Positions 37,155 through 47,552 of a stretch of DNA of 64,000 nt are shown here, piece by piece. This DNA is from Chondrus crispus (taxonomy: Eukaryota > Rhodophyta > Florideophyceae > Gigartinales > Gigartinaceae). A model generated the notes under the pieces. That model did not search any database. It was not told the DNA's origin and was given only the letters and a program-made list of their open reading frames with translations. How positions within the stretch are numbered: the first letter of the stretch is position 1; each line of letters begins with the position of its first letter. Position numbers and translations under genes: made by a program. The DNA lies in NCBI RefSeq assembly GCF_000350225.1, contig NW_005178982.1, positions 81,769-145,768 of the forward strand, read 5' to 3'.

Positions 37155-38753
37155 TCCTCAACCACTCCTTTGACCGGAAAATTTAAACCCCCCCTTCGCG
37201 GTCGGAAAGGGCGGGGGTCTACGCAAGGACACAACGAGGGTGGCCGACCAACTTCGGGGAAGCATGGGATGTCCAGTCGACGCACGGACAACGCAAGTCC
37301 ATGCGACACGAACCGCCATCACCGACGAGAGGAGGGTCGTGAGACAGGGCGTACGGTGTCACGAACAGTAGCCCTGTGACGTGAAGTGAAATGAGGAAGG
37401 ACACGACCTCCCAGCGAACACGACGACATGTGCCGGGGCGCTACACTCACAAAGCCGTGGCAGTTCCGTCGTGATCAACTGCAGCATAACGCAACGGTTG
37501 TAGAGAGAAAGAGGGCCAATCCGATGTAAGGAACGTCTCCCAAACACGCGACTCAGAGACCTCGAATAGTCCGTACTGCCCGAGAGGGGACGAGCCCTGA
37601 GGTAATCGATGAGGCGAGGAGCGACTGCGCTGCGCTCGTTTTGTGCGTGCGCGCATAAGCAGGGACAAAATACGATAGGATCCGAGAGCCGATGTGCGAA
37701 CGGAGGGGCAACTGTCTGCCAGTGCCTCGAAAGCGGACGACGCCCCCAAACCGCCGCCACCTCCCTAAAAATACGAAAATATTGGACGTTGGGAAATTAC
37801 GCCGGACGGCGGACAGCACGTGCATTAGGAGTGCGTACAAGGCGCGCGGGCCATAAAAATCGACGGTCGGCTGACACACGCCACCGTACACAATCTGGAA
37901 CGGGCGGTGTGATGTGCTCGCATCATCTCGGTGCGACACGCCCTCGAGGGGAATGATCATTCCCGCCGCCAAGAGGCAGGACGCTCGTGCACACCGACCC
38001 GCATTCGAGCGCGTCGTCGCATACCTACATATCCTAGGCTCGTCCACGCCACATACCCGCACACCTCCACAACGGGACGAGGTGCGCGCGAGGTCACGGC
38101 CGATCGTCCTGCCCCACGTACACGCCGTCTTCGACTCAGTCCTGGGCGCGTGTACCCTACCGAAATTCGTCGCGCGAACTGTGGCGCGGGCGCGCGGGAC
38201 ACCACTCGTTCGTTAGGCCGGACCGCCCCACGCGGAGCTGCGCACTACCACGCCAGCGCGCATGTAGGGGCGCTCGCGGCCGCACACGGCGACGTTAAAC
38301 TGGGACACTTCTCGTGGAAGATAATCCGCTCGCAACGAACACGACGGAAAAGGACGAGTGCCGAAATCGCGACTCCTGTCTGCCGACGTAATGGGGGAGG
38401 AGGACATGGCCGCTGCCCCTCCAAGAGTCCCGCGACTTATTCGCGATGGATAGTCTACGCCGAGCGAGACGTCGCTTCGTTGACATGACGCCGATCCGAA
38501 GGCCAGCGCGAGGCACCACGTCGGTAGGTAACCCGACCGCTCCACGAGAGGGAGCCCTTTTTCGTGGCCCGAGGAGACTACCTGAGCCAACGCACTCGTA
38601 CAGCCGTTTCCATTACCACCGAAACGCACGCGAGCGAACTGTGGGTGGACGCGAGTGGAGGCACTCGAACTCTCGCCGTCAGCGGGGGAGTACCCCGGCG
38701 TTCGCCAGCGCGCGGAAGCCCGACGCCCCCGGCACAGAGAAGAACGACGTCGA

Positions 38754-38889
38754 CCGACGACGCGGTCGAGGGGCGGTGGCGAGAGGGAAGCATGACGCCG
38801 CGCGGAGGAAGGGGGAGCGGGCCGACGACGCGGTCGAGGGGCGGTGGCGAGAGGGAAGCATGACGCCGCGCGGAGGAAGGGGGAGCGGG
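38754..38889. repeat. 68-base unit in two tandem copies
   Basis: Copies at 38754-38821 and 38822-38889 are identical by eye. The unit length is not a multiple of three, which argues against coding there. Confidence 0.85.
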
Positions 38890-38911
38890 CCGAATTGGAC
38901 ATCTCTTCGCC

Positions 38912-39057
38912 GCACAGTCCGCCGGAGGGACAGACGAGGAGCCTTCCTCCTCGAAGAAGGAAGCACCTACCGCACGTCGGACGAGCACAGTCCGCCGGAG
39001 GGACAGACGAGGAGCCTTCCTCCTCGAAGAAGGAAGCACCTACCGCACGTCGGACGA
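38912..39057. repeat. 73-base unit in two tandem copies
   Basis: Copies at 38912-38984 and 38985-39057 are identical by eye. Each contains an internal palindrome around AGGAGCCTTCCTCCTCGAAG. The unit length is not a multiple of three. Confidence 0.85.
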
Positions 39058-39393
39058 GCCGGCGGCGTCTATACCACCTCGGCGCGATGGACCGCAAAGG
39101 GTTGAGACGCGTCGGCGTAAGGAGCCGTCGGCGAAGGGGGGAAATAAAACGCGCGGTACGACGCGATCAGACGACCGGCAGCCTCGACGTCTACCGTGGG
39201 GCACCTCCGCGAAGCCGTCTCACACGAACGATGTACCGTCGTCTCCGCCCGCCGACGGGGGTGAGCGCGCGGAAGGTTCCAAGCCCCCAGGGGAACGGGT
39301 ACGTAGGGAAAGAATAACTAAGGAAAGGATCGAGGGGAGGTCCATTTATCGCACCAAGGGGAAGAGGGACCTGCTTCTACTAGCTAGGCAGCG

Positions 39394-41712
39394 TCAACGA
39401 CCGGCCTCCTCCCCTGTCTCCGTGATTTCGGGGCCGTACGACGACGTCGGGCAGTAACTGGGGTGACGTGGCGGGGTTGCTCTTACCTCCGCAAGGGAGG
39501 GCATCGCAATGGCGGCGTAGCGAGCTTCGCCGACGTGGCCCTCACCACGACCTACGGGGCTCCCAGTAGCCGGGAGGTCGGATCCCAGGTGACCGTACGG
39601 ATCGCGGGGTGCGGGACGACGCCTCGAAGGCGTCACCCCCTGCGACATCGGATGCCGCCCGCTTGGCGCTGCACGAATCGCCCGGAGCTCGTCGCGCTCC
39701 GCACGGTAGCGGTCACAGTCAGCACTGAGACGCGCGACGGATTGGGAGTAACGGAGCGATGCGGCACGAAGCGCCTCCACCTCCCTCTGAGCACGATGGA
39801 ACTGCGAAGCTAGTGAGGCCCGTTCGGCGCCGAGGCGTCGAGCCTCGTCACTCCGGGCTAGGTACCAGCCTGCCATCGTGCTTAGCAGCGCACCGGTAGA
39901 CCAGATACGATCCCGGGAGTGCCCCAAAGCGCGCAGTAATTCGGGGATCGACTCGAGCTCACCTGGCGATAGGACACGATCCGCAAACTCACCCGGCGCA
40001 GGTCCGCCCTCCAAGGAACGGAGCGGCGGGACGGGTAGTATTTCGGAGGGTCCTCGGCTGCCCCGAAGAGGCGTTTCGGTGTAGATGGGACTCGCGATAC
40101 GAAATGGGTTCGATCCCACTGCGAACACGTCCGGGGATTCAGCGTCCAGATCCCGGTAACGCTTGCGACGCGCTGCACGGGCAGCGGAGCCCACACCGCT
40201 GCGGGACCCCGACGACCCGGTTGGAGGCGGTCCTACGGCGGGTCGCGACGCGAATGCGTCCGCGCGAACGTCGTACAGTAAAAAGACACTCCGTTCGCCG
40301 GTGGAGAAGTCAGTCCAGGGGCGGTGGGTATGTTCCCCCACCCCTCCGGCACGGCGGAGGAGATCCAAGACGGCGGTATACGTCCACACGACGTGTGTGG
40401 ACTCCCGGTCAGACGGATTCAAGGACACCTTGGGGAGCCCCGGCGTCACTCTCCCCAAGAAATCCAACGTCGGGGTGGGCTGGATGAACACCCTGCCATT
40501 CACATCCAGCTCGGTGCTGACGGCGTTGCACACCGACCACGCCCACTCCCGTTCGCAGTTAGACAAGAGACACTCATACGCCGGGTGGTCCTCCTCTAGG
40601 AAGGCGGACCCGAAGTATTTAAGAACGTACGGGAGGAGCGGGTGGACTCCCAGCGAAGGGAAGGAGTCCCGAACCACGGCGGGGAGTGTGGGGAAATCGG
40701 CGGGGGACAGTCCATGCTCGAAGCATGCCGAGCGGAACACGCGCCCATCCTTTTCGTCGGCTCGGCGATATGCCGACCAGTCGCGATGGGCGATCGCGAT
40801 AGAGTGTATCCTCATCAAGGCACTGGCCGACTTCTGAAGCGCGACTAACGGCTTCGAGAACGCATAGGGACGGGGGCACACGTACAGCCCCGCGACCTCG
40901 GCAAGGACGAACGGCTGCGAACCCCGTCCGCCGGGAAGGCAGAGGGCCGAGGCCATGCGATCGACGTACTCAGCCTCGGCCACGCTATACACGAACGTAC
41001 GGTCACAGGGGATTTCGCCGGGGATTTGGTATCCGGCACCATCGCCCTCCGCCATAAGGCGGACGAGCGCCGCCGCGGCCTGATCGATAAGACCGGCGCC
41101 CCTGATCTTGAGGATGCGGGCAAGATCAGGGCGCACCTCGGGTTGAGAAATTATCTCGGCTATAGTCACGCCCGACCGGGCATGGCGACCCCAGGGGAAC
41201 CGGAGACGGCTCAGCGGTAGGGGCGCAGACCGTTCGTAGACCGCGCCCAGCCACCTCGTCGAGCTGTGCGATGCACCTCGGTGGCCCTCCCCCGACGGAC
41301 GGACAACGTCCCATGGCGATCCGGGATGACCGGAACGCCCTTGGGCCCTGTACGGATCAGGGCGCGGCGGAGGGGGTGGCGTTGGCACGGCTCCCGTGGA
41401 GCCAGAGGGACCGGCCGAAGCCATCGGCAGCGGTAGGCCACGGGCGGCAGGGGAACCCGACCGGAGATGACCTTCGCCGGCGTGGTACGCGGGACCTCCG
41501 ACGACTCCGACCACGGAGGTCCCCAACTCCCCCGAGATCGTGGAATCCCGGGACGGACGCGTCTTCTGGAAGGCGGTGAGCTGCGACGACGGAGCCGCCG
41601 CTGCGGGCGAACCCGCACCCGTAGGACGGAGAGTCGGCAGCGGGGCCCCGATTGACCCCGACGAACCAGGGGGAGCACCCCCTTCGCGCGACGGAGAGGG
41701 GGAGTTGCTCAT
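39394..41712 (-). CDS. Antisense accessory ORF of element A, 772 residues
   Basis: Long intact ORF from ATG 41712 on the strand opposite gag and pol, inside the retrotransposon between pol and the 3' LTR. Not recognised. The N-terminal 150 residues are proline-, serine- and glycine-rich. A globular middle (about 180-480) holds IAEIISQPEVRPDLARILKI, LPYVLKYFGSAFLEEDHPAY and CEREWAWSVCNAV. A coiled-coil stretch (about 620-700, RAQREVEALRAASLRYSQSV) precedes a low-complexity tail. The mix of ordered middle, coiled coil and disordered ends looks protein-like rather than a shadow frame. Antisense ORFs in this position are known from a few plant LTR elements such as Grande; no homology to them is claimed. 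Confidence 0.6.
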   Translation of the reverse strand: MSNSPSPSREGGAPPGSSGSIGAPLPTLRPTGAGSPAAAAPSSQLTAFQKTRPSRDSTISGELGTSVVGVVGGPAYHAGEGHLRSGSPAARGLPLPMASAGPSGSTGAVPTPPPPPRPDPYRAQGRSGHPGSPWDVVRPSGEGHRGASHSSTRWLGAVYERSAPLPLSRLRFPWGRHARSGVTIAEIISQPEVRPDLARILKIRGAGLIDQAAAALVRLMAEGDGAGYQIPGEIPCDRTFVYSVAEAEYVDRMASALCLPGGRGSQPFVLAEVAGLYVCPRPYAFSKPLVALQKSASALMRIHSIAIAHRDWSAYRRADEKDGRVFRSACFEHGLSPADFPTLPAVVRDSFPSLGVHPLLPYVLKYFGSAFLEEDHPAYECLLSNCEREWAWSVCNAVSTELDVNGRVFIQPTPTLDFLGRVTPGLPKVSLNPSDRESTHVVWTYTAVLDLLRRAGGVGEHTHRPWTDFSTGERSVFLLYDVRADAFASRPAVGPPPTGSSGSRSGVGSAARAARRKRYRDLDAESPDVFAVGSNPFRIASPIYTETPLRGSRGPSEILPVPPLRSLEGGPAPGEFADRVLSPGELESIPELLRALGHSRDRIWSTGALLSTMAGWYLARSDEARRLGAERASLASQFHRAQREVEALRAASLRYSQSVARLSADCDRYRAERDELRAIRAAPSGRHPMSQGVTPSRRRPAPRDPYGHLGSDLPATGSPVGRGEGHVGEARYAAIAMPSLAEVRATPPRHPSYCPTSSYGPEITETGEEAGR

Positions 41713-43189
41713 GACACGGCCGCAAAGTAACGACGTAGAGGAATCTCGGAGGAAGGGAACGAGCGATCACGAGAGCGAGGGAAAACAGAGGTGACTGAGC
41801 CGCGGAAGTGGTGCAGGCAACGGCTCGCCACGGGGATTATACGAAGAAGGATACCCCCCGGTCGATACGACTAACCACCGCCGCCCGGTCTAAAAATAGA
41901 ACGAATTACGGAGGGCAACCACGACGGCAGAAGCTCCACGGGACGGCCTTCGGTTCAGACAGCGGTGCACCGCCCAATGGAATTCGCGGAGGACAGGAAA
42001 GACGATCGCCGAATTCAGGACCAACCCCCTTCCGCCACCGCCGACGACGACCCCTGAGACTCGCGGCGCCCCCTCGATGCGACCACCGTCGCGCGCGCGA
42101 CGTAAGGCGCCGCCACTACACGGCGACGAAGAAGTGGAGACAGGCCTCTACGCGCCAGCCTATATACCCGACGAAAGAGCGCCGACCGTCGGCAAAGCCA
42201 CCCACGCTCCTCGATGCCGTGCTCTCACCCTCGGCGGTCGACCGAGCGACATCAGAGGCGAGTGGCTGGGGGTCAACGGGAGGAACGGCACCCGCGCTCT
42301 GGCCCGGCATGAGGGGGGGCAACACGCGATGACGCGTCGAACCGAAGGTAAGCGGGCGTGGTTCGCGGAAGGGGACTGGAGGGGGGTTGGCCGACGCAAT
42401 TACGCTAGGCGACGAGCCACGTGGGACAGGACACTACGGGGTTCTACAACTGGTGTTGGCGGGGAGAGGGAGAGCGACAGGATCCTCCCACGTCGCAAGG
42501 TACAGAACGAGACCCCCCCTCTGCTGTCGTCTACGGCGGCTCAAGCTCGCGAGCTGTGGTGTGAGAAGGTACGGCGACCACCGCGGAGGAGGCTGACCGA
42601 CGGCTATGTCATAAGGAGAGGGTACCCATAGGGCGCGGAGCTCGCAGTACAAGACGGAACCACCGACCGGTCGTGGTAAGGAGGGGACCGCGGGCAATTC
42701 GAAGGGGGATGCCGCCTCCCGTCACGGTCTACCGACCCCCAGGAAGAGGACGTATACGCCAAAGGAGTCGCTCTATTTCCGAGGACTGCGGGCTTGGCTC
42801 GCACGGCGCTTCGGGGCACTCATCACCCCCACCACGGCGGAAACAAAAGAGGACCCACCGAATCGCGGGGGAGTGGACCTCCCCCGCACAGAAGAAGGAC
42901 ACTCGCCGACGTCGCGTTCGCGTGACGGAGGCGGCGAGTGGGAGGGCCAAGACGCAGAGCGGTTCCGCGCGCCTCATCGCGGAGAGAAACGCGCGCACGG
43001 AGACGAATGACCTCGGAGGAGCAGCGACGGGGCGGGAAAGACGGCGCAGACACCAAGCGGTGCCGAGACGAGAACGCGACCGACAGTGACAATGGATTGG
43101 AAGGATCCTGCGCGCGAAGGAGGTGGAGAAGGACCGAGGGCGAGCAAGAACTGATTGAACCGGAGGCGCACCCCCCCCTACCCGCACAC
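41713..43189 (+). other. Extra 3' module of element A, last part
   Basis: GC-rich sequence between the antisense ORF start and the terminal purine tract. It would contain the promoter and leader of the antisense ORF. Plus-strand frames here lack motifs, but the last one ends in VNADVHA, repeating the end of pol. Confidence 0.5.
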
Positions 43190-43224
43190 GTGAACGCGGA
43201 CGTTCACGCCTAAGGGGGGGGCCG
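43190..43224 (+). other. Terminal hairpin plus polypurine tract of element A
   Basis: GTGAACG-CGGA-CGTTCAC (43190-43207) then CCTAAGGGGGGGGCCG up to the LTR start. The purine run next to the 3' LTR is where plus-strand DNA synthesis is expected to be primed. Confidence 0.8.
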
Positions 43225-43861
43225 TGTAGCATAACCGCCGGCTACTGTACTATACATTAGATTTAGAATTAGATCTAACGCTGTAAGGTACGGACCTTAC
43301 AGCGTGCGCGCGCGCATACCTTACAGCGCGCGCACTAACACGTGTACCCCACGTGTAGCACACGTGTGCTGTCAGCCCCGACGGCTGACAGCGTTACAGT
43401 GCGGGCCGACCCGCACTGTCTACAGTAAGCCGACTACAGTACAGTCCGTACTGTACTGTAGACGGTTAATTAACTTGTACAATAAATATAGGGAGCGACT
43501 GCCGGCGGAGGGGGGGAGGACAGGCAACCCTCCACCGACGGTCGACCACCCAGCTTACTCTACTCACACCGCCGTTCCGCGAGTAGTGACCACCGAGCGG
43601 GTAGTGGACGCGCGCGACACCGCGGCGAGCTGCGATCCGCCTCCGCCAGTCAGTACCGGATCGTCAACCGGTACTGCTCCGGGGCGTCGAGGCGTCGATC
43701 CGCTTGCCTACGCGCGCGTCCCCGCCGACCACGCTCTACCACCCGCTACCGGCCCGCTTCCGGTGGCGTTGGTTGGTTCAAGACCCTCGGTACGCCGATC
43801 CGGGGTCTTCCGCCGAACATCGCGAACACCCTTCCGCCGTAGGTGGGGTGTTTATGCGACA
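43225..43861 (+). repeat. 3' LTR of element A
   Basis: Nearly identical to the copy at 29165, with the same ends and hairpin chain. Differences include a 2-base shortening in the GC-alternating hairpin and a small cluster of substitutions near the 3' end. It joins a gag fragment of another element at 43862. Confidence 0.95.
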
Positions 43862-44349
43862 GGGTTTACATCTTTAAAATTTTCGTACCCAACAGCTTCG
43901 AGTGTTGAGAAAAAATCATTGCAAAACTCCATGATTCGAGCTTCGGGGTCTGCAATTTGCGTTGGCATTCGTACACTTGCTATAGCTTTCTCAATAACAG
44001 CGGGATCGAACGTACTCTCCTCTCTCTCAACGAGGCTTCTAATCCACTGTTCAATATAGCCAGTTGTTAGCTGTACCACAGTTTTGCCAGGGGCGATATT
44101 CCTGAATCGACCCATGAAATGCATACGTCTCAGCAAGCCAGGGTCCACTGATACTCTGTAAGTCGCTTTTGTCATTGTAGGCACTTCCTTCTTCTTCTCT
44201 GCAATTTCCAGCTCATATCTCTCGCGATCCCTTAAGAACTGTGACACTTTCACTGGGTCCACACTTCTCGAAACTGGGTGCGAAATAGGCTGAAAAATAC
44301 TGACGGCTCCATCCGTCTCCGCCTGACCGGCAGCCACCGCATCCTCCAT
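43862..44349 (-). pseudogene. Gag N-terminal fragment of another LTR element
   Basis: About 162 codons from ATG 44349, ended by the LTR of element A. The sequence (SQFLRDRERYELEIAEKKKE, LTTGYIEQWIRSLV, EFCNDFFSTLEAVGY) resembles gag of oomycete-type Ty3/Gypsy elements. The rest of gag is not on the other side of element A, so the fragment is orphaned. It may come from the same family as element D, whose gag N-terminus is missing. Confidence 0.6.
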
Positions 44350-45280
44350 TGAACTGTCTTCTTCGTTGTCGTAGCGTTTCGTAAATCTTCCTGCAGGAAA
44401 GAAATTTCTTTAAACACGTGACGCCATAGCAAGAACAAGAAGCTAAACTGCAGAAGACGCTTTTATTTACCGATGCCTTCTTTCTTGTTGGTTCTATCTT
44501 ACGATGTCCTTATGTACTGTCGTCTCGTGCCTCCGTTCGGTCCCGGGAGAGCACCGCTCAACTTAGCATTCAATGCCCCTCTCTTCCAGTAAATAATTTC
44601 AACATCACTCTCCAATTTTTCCCACGGTTGACACCTGACCTTGCCCTCCGCGGCGTAGGGTGTCCACAGATAGAACCAACAGTGTCCTGTATACACAACA
44701 GGACCTTCGAGGGAATCGTTGTTGCAACAGCCTCCGTCGGTGGACGTAAACAAGTAGCAGCGCTACACCCACGTGTCGCCCGATGGCCAAGACACCTACA
44801 CCGGTCCGGTCGCAATCAAAGCCGATGGCACCAACAACAAACAAAAGAACCAATACAAGAGCCCGATGTACCCAGTCGTCACAATGTGGATCGCAATCAG
44901 GCACTGTGGAACCAAAGCAAGATAAGAGAATAGAAATAGAGATAGAAATAGAAAAGGATAGGTGAAATAAAGGAAAAGGAAAGGGAACCCCCGAGCGCAA
45001 AGGATAACGTAATCTGTGGTAAAAGGGAGCGTCTTGGGAAAGACGGACTTCGACCAAGGCGATATTCAACTCTGGCAACTCGGGTTACCTTTACTGACTT
45101 GGTGGTCAGAGGGCTAAGGTATATATCGCCCCGCCGGAGCCTCTACAGTAGCTCGCGGCGCTAGATCCTAGATCTAATCTAGTGTCAGCAAAATTAATGC
45201 GAACTAATTAACTAAATAAAATAAAATAATTAAAAATTAAAACTGTGCAATTTTTCACACGTGTGTCCCCCAACGCGGAC
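44350..45280. other. Non-coding remnant upstream of gag fragment
   Basis: Probably leader and LTR remnants of the minus-strand element whose gag starts at 44349; LTR ends could not be fixed. Contains a GATAGAAATA-type simple repeat near 44930-44962 and an A/T-rich stretch at 45195-45245. No gene was recognised. Confidence 0.4.
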
Positions 45281-45282
45281 TA

Positions 45283-46106
45283 CAGAGAAAAATCTCGATA
45301 CAGCGGCCCCTAAAGGTGGCGACCCGGAAAGGCCATTAGGGTCACTGTACCGGTAGAGGTCACTGTACTGGAGCTGGATGCAGGTGCCCCGCAACGGCCC
45401 CAAACAAAGGGGTGACGTCTAGCTGACAGAGCTGACACCTTAAAAAGCTAATAAAACTGGGGCCTGCACCCATCTGATGCAGCTCAAAGCTGGCGCGAAA
45501 CTCATATAGTCTTGAAAGTAACCAAAAAACAACCTTCGTGCCAGTTTCAAGCGACAATGCGCTTGATGAAGCTGTTTCTACTGCCATGGAAGAGGTCCGA
45601 GGGCCTACGGAGCAGTCTGACTCAGACTCCGGGGCAGATGCACAAAGAGAAGAAGAGCGCTGTGAGGCAAAGAAGCCCTCTCTAAATCGTTTGCAGGCAG
45701 CAGCTGTGGCTTTGAGAAAGGAGGCAAATTTATTTGCCCAGAGTGAGCATCCATTCTCAAAATCCATGAGGGATGATTTTCTGGCACTTTTGGACATTGA
45801 GATAGAGAACATTGTTGGCTATCGCAAGCGCTGTCGTCGTCAGTCAACGGTGGACTCATTTTTTCCGAGCTCGTCACGTGAGTGACCTTACAAATTTTAA
45901 TTAAAAATATACTTTTTCTACAGTGACCCACTGCAAATACGGGTCACTCAACAGGAAAGGTCACTGTAATGAGGGGGTCACTGTAGAAAACGAAAGTGGG
46001 CTTTGTGGGCACACAGGGCAATGGTGGCAAGAATTTTCTGGCCATCGGTCACTGTACCGAGGGGGGTCACTGTCACGAGCGATAACTGTATCGAGATTTT
46101 TCTCTG
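45283..46106 (+). mobile_element. Short pogo-like DNA transposon with TA target duplication
   Basis: Perfect 21-base terminal inverted repeats (45283-45303 and 46086-46106, starting CAGAGAAAAATCTCG) are flanked by TA at 45281-45282 and 46107-46108, the target duplication of the Tc1/mariner/pogo group. Sub-terminal GGTCACTGTA motifs occur several times near both ends. At 824 bases it is too short for a full transposase and is presumably non-autonomous. Confidence 0.88.
45538..45885 (+). pseudogene. C-terminal remnant of pogo/Tigger-type transposase
   Basis: Open frame in the small transposon. It begins at a GTG, with the first ATG at 45586. The end SMRDDFLALLDIEIENIVGY and RRQSTVDSFF resembles the tail of pogo/Tigger transposases, which often finish with a QxTLDxFF-like motif. 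The DDE core is absent, consistent with internal deletion of an autonomous parent. Confidence 0.55.
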
Positions 46107-46166
46107 TACTTCTCATATCCAAATTTTTTCCTTTCTTTTCACCCCCCTTTTCAGGTGCGTATTGCA

Positions 46167-46874
46167 CTACAGGAACCAAGCCGAAGCCCGGACAAGGACG
46201 CGTGACGAACCGTGAGGCGACGACGAAGCCCCCGCTCTCCAAGGACCCAATTCGTTTTGGGAGGAGAACGACGAGTTCGACGCCGCCGACATCCAGCGCG
46301 CCGAAGACCCCGAGGCTAGCGCGCTCGACTCCCCGGTCGCCCCACCGCAGGACGACCTTCCGGCCCTTCTTACGATAGAGGAGATAGCCGAGGAGCAACG
46401 CGTGGATGACTTCTGCCAAACCGTTTTGGCACGACAGTCCGAGTCTCGAGACTCCGCGTTCTTCGAGGACCACCAAGGAGTGCTCAAACGGAGACACCCT
46501 TTCGATCCTGATACCGTACAAGTGGTGGTGTTTCGGACGCTCTGCGCCAGGCTCCTCCGCCTGTGCCACAACCCGGCCATCGCGGGGCACCCGGGCCAGA
46601 ACCGTATGTACTACGCACTTCAACGCGAGTACTACTGGCCCCACCTGGCTGCAGACGTGGCAGCCACGGTGCGAGGGTGTCGGACCTGCGCGATGAACCG
46701 GGTGAAGCTGAGGAAACATCTCAATCGATTGAGATTGTTCCCAGCTACGAGGCCTCTCGAGAGCCTCGCCATCGACATCTTGGGGCCGCTCCCCAAGACG
46801 AAGACAGGGAAACGATTCCTGCTCGTGATTACGGACCGCTTCAGTAAGCTGACGCAAGTCGTTGCGCTCCGCAC
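46167..46874 (+). pseudogene. Integrase N-terminal part, element B pol
   Basis: Encodes the acidic spacer, the integrase zinc finger (HPGQNRMYYALQREYYWP, CRTCAMNRVKLRKH) and the start of the catalytic core (LAIDILGPLPKTKTGKRFLL). It is interrupted at LRT by the solo LTR. A TGA near 46217 replaces an Arg codon seen in element A. The frame resumes at 47553. Confidence 0.85.
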
Positions 46875-47547
46875 TGTAGCATAAACACCCCCAGCGATAG
46901 GGGTGTATGCGCAGTTCGACCGAGACCCCGTCCGATCGGGAAGACGGGGGTGAAGCAGGACACCAGCTAACGGCACCGGGCAGCGGGCCCGGGTAGCGTG
47001 GTAGAGCGGGAACGGGGAGGACGCCGGTACGCGCGAGCGGTTCGACGCCTCGACGCCCCGGCGCGGTACTGGGTAACGATCCAGTACCGACGGGCGGAGG
47101 CGGAGCCGACTCGTGGGCGTACCGCGCGCGTCCTCAACCCGCGCTCGGTGCCGCTCTAAGGTAGTTAGCGAGCGCTACCTTAGAATAAGCGGGAAGTCGG
47201 ACCTTGACGGTCGGTGGGTGACAAGTCCGTGCTTGTCCTCCTCCACCGCCGCCGGTCCGCTCCATATTTAATGTACCTAATAACCTATCATAATAGTACA
47301 GTACCGATGTGCTGTAGCGACGTACTGTAGCGGTCGGTCGACACTGTAATACTGTCAGCCATCGGGGCTGACAGTACACGTGTGTGTGCGCGCTCTTCGG
47401 TCCCGCGCGTACACGTGTACACGTGCGCCCCCCTGTACTCGGGGTTACACGTGGTGGTACTGTAGAGCATCGAGCTCTACAGTAACCGATCCGATTCTGA
47501 GTTGATCTAATCTAAAATAAAGCCCCAGGGGGGGGGGTTATACTACA
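46875..47547 (-). repeat. Solo LTR inserted in integrase of element B
   Basis: 673 bases, opposite in orientation to B, with the same type of ends as the LTR at 53005 (minus-strand start TGTAGTATAACCCC). Exact 5-base target duplication CGCAC at 46870-46874 and 47548-47552. The internal part was lost, presumably by recombination between its two LTRs. Confidence 0.95.
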
Positions 47548-47552
47548 CGCAC

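Larger units (their letters stand above)
37155..39393 (+). other. Extra 3' module of element A, first part
   Basis: GC-rich sequence after pol with several overlapping frames on both strands and no recognised domain. It contains two tandem duplications (68 and 73 bases). It is not part of a standard Ty3/Gypsy genome. Confidence 0.6.
29165..43861 (+). mobile_element. Ty3/Gypsy chromovirus A with 6-kb extra 3' module
   Basis: 14,697 bases bounded by near-identical LTRs (639 and 637 bases, about a dozen differences by eye, TGTAGCATAA...TTATGCGACA ends). Order: 5' LTR, primer binding site, gag, -1 frameshift site, protease-RT-RNase H-integrase-chromodomain, hairpin plus purine tract, long module with antisense ORF, second hairpin plus purine tract, 3' LTR. 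Both main ORFs are intact, so it is probably young. The flanks do not match: CTGGG on the left and GGGTT on the right, although relatives here make 5-base duplications. Confidence 0.93.

Noticed and set aside
43862-44349. Gag fragment as the missing 5' part of element D or of transposon F
   Set aside because: D lies to the right on the minus strand, so its gag N-terminus should lie beyond 56550, not here. The fragment is gag-like, unlike F, and the frames do not join across element A.
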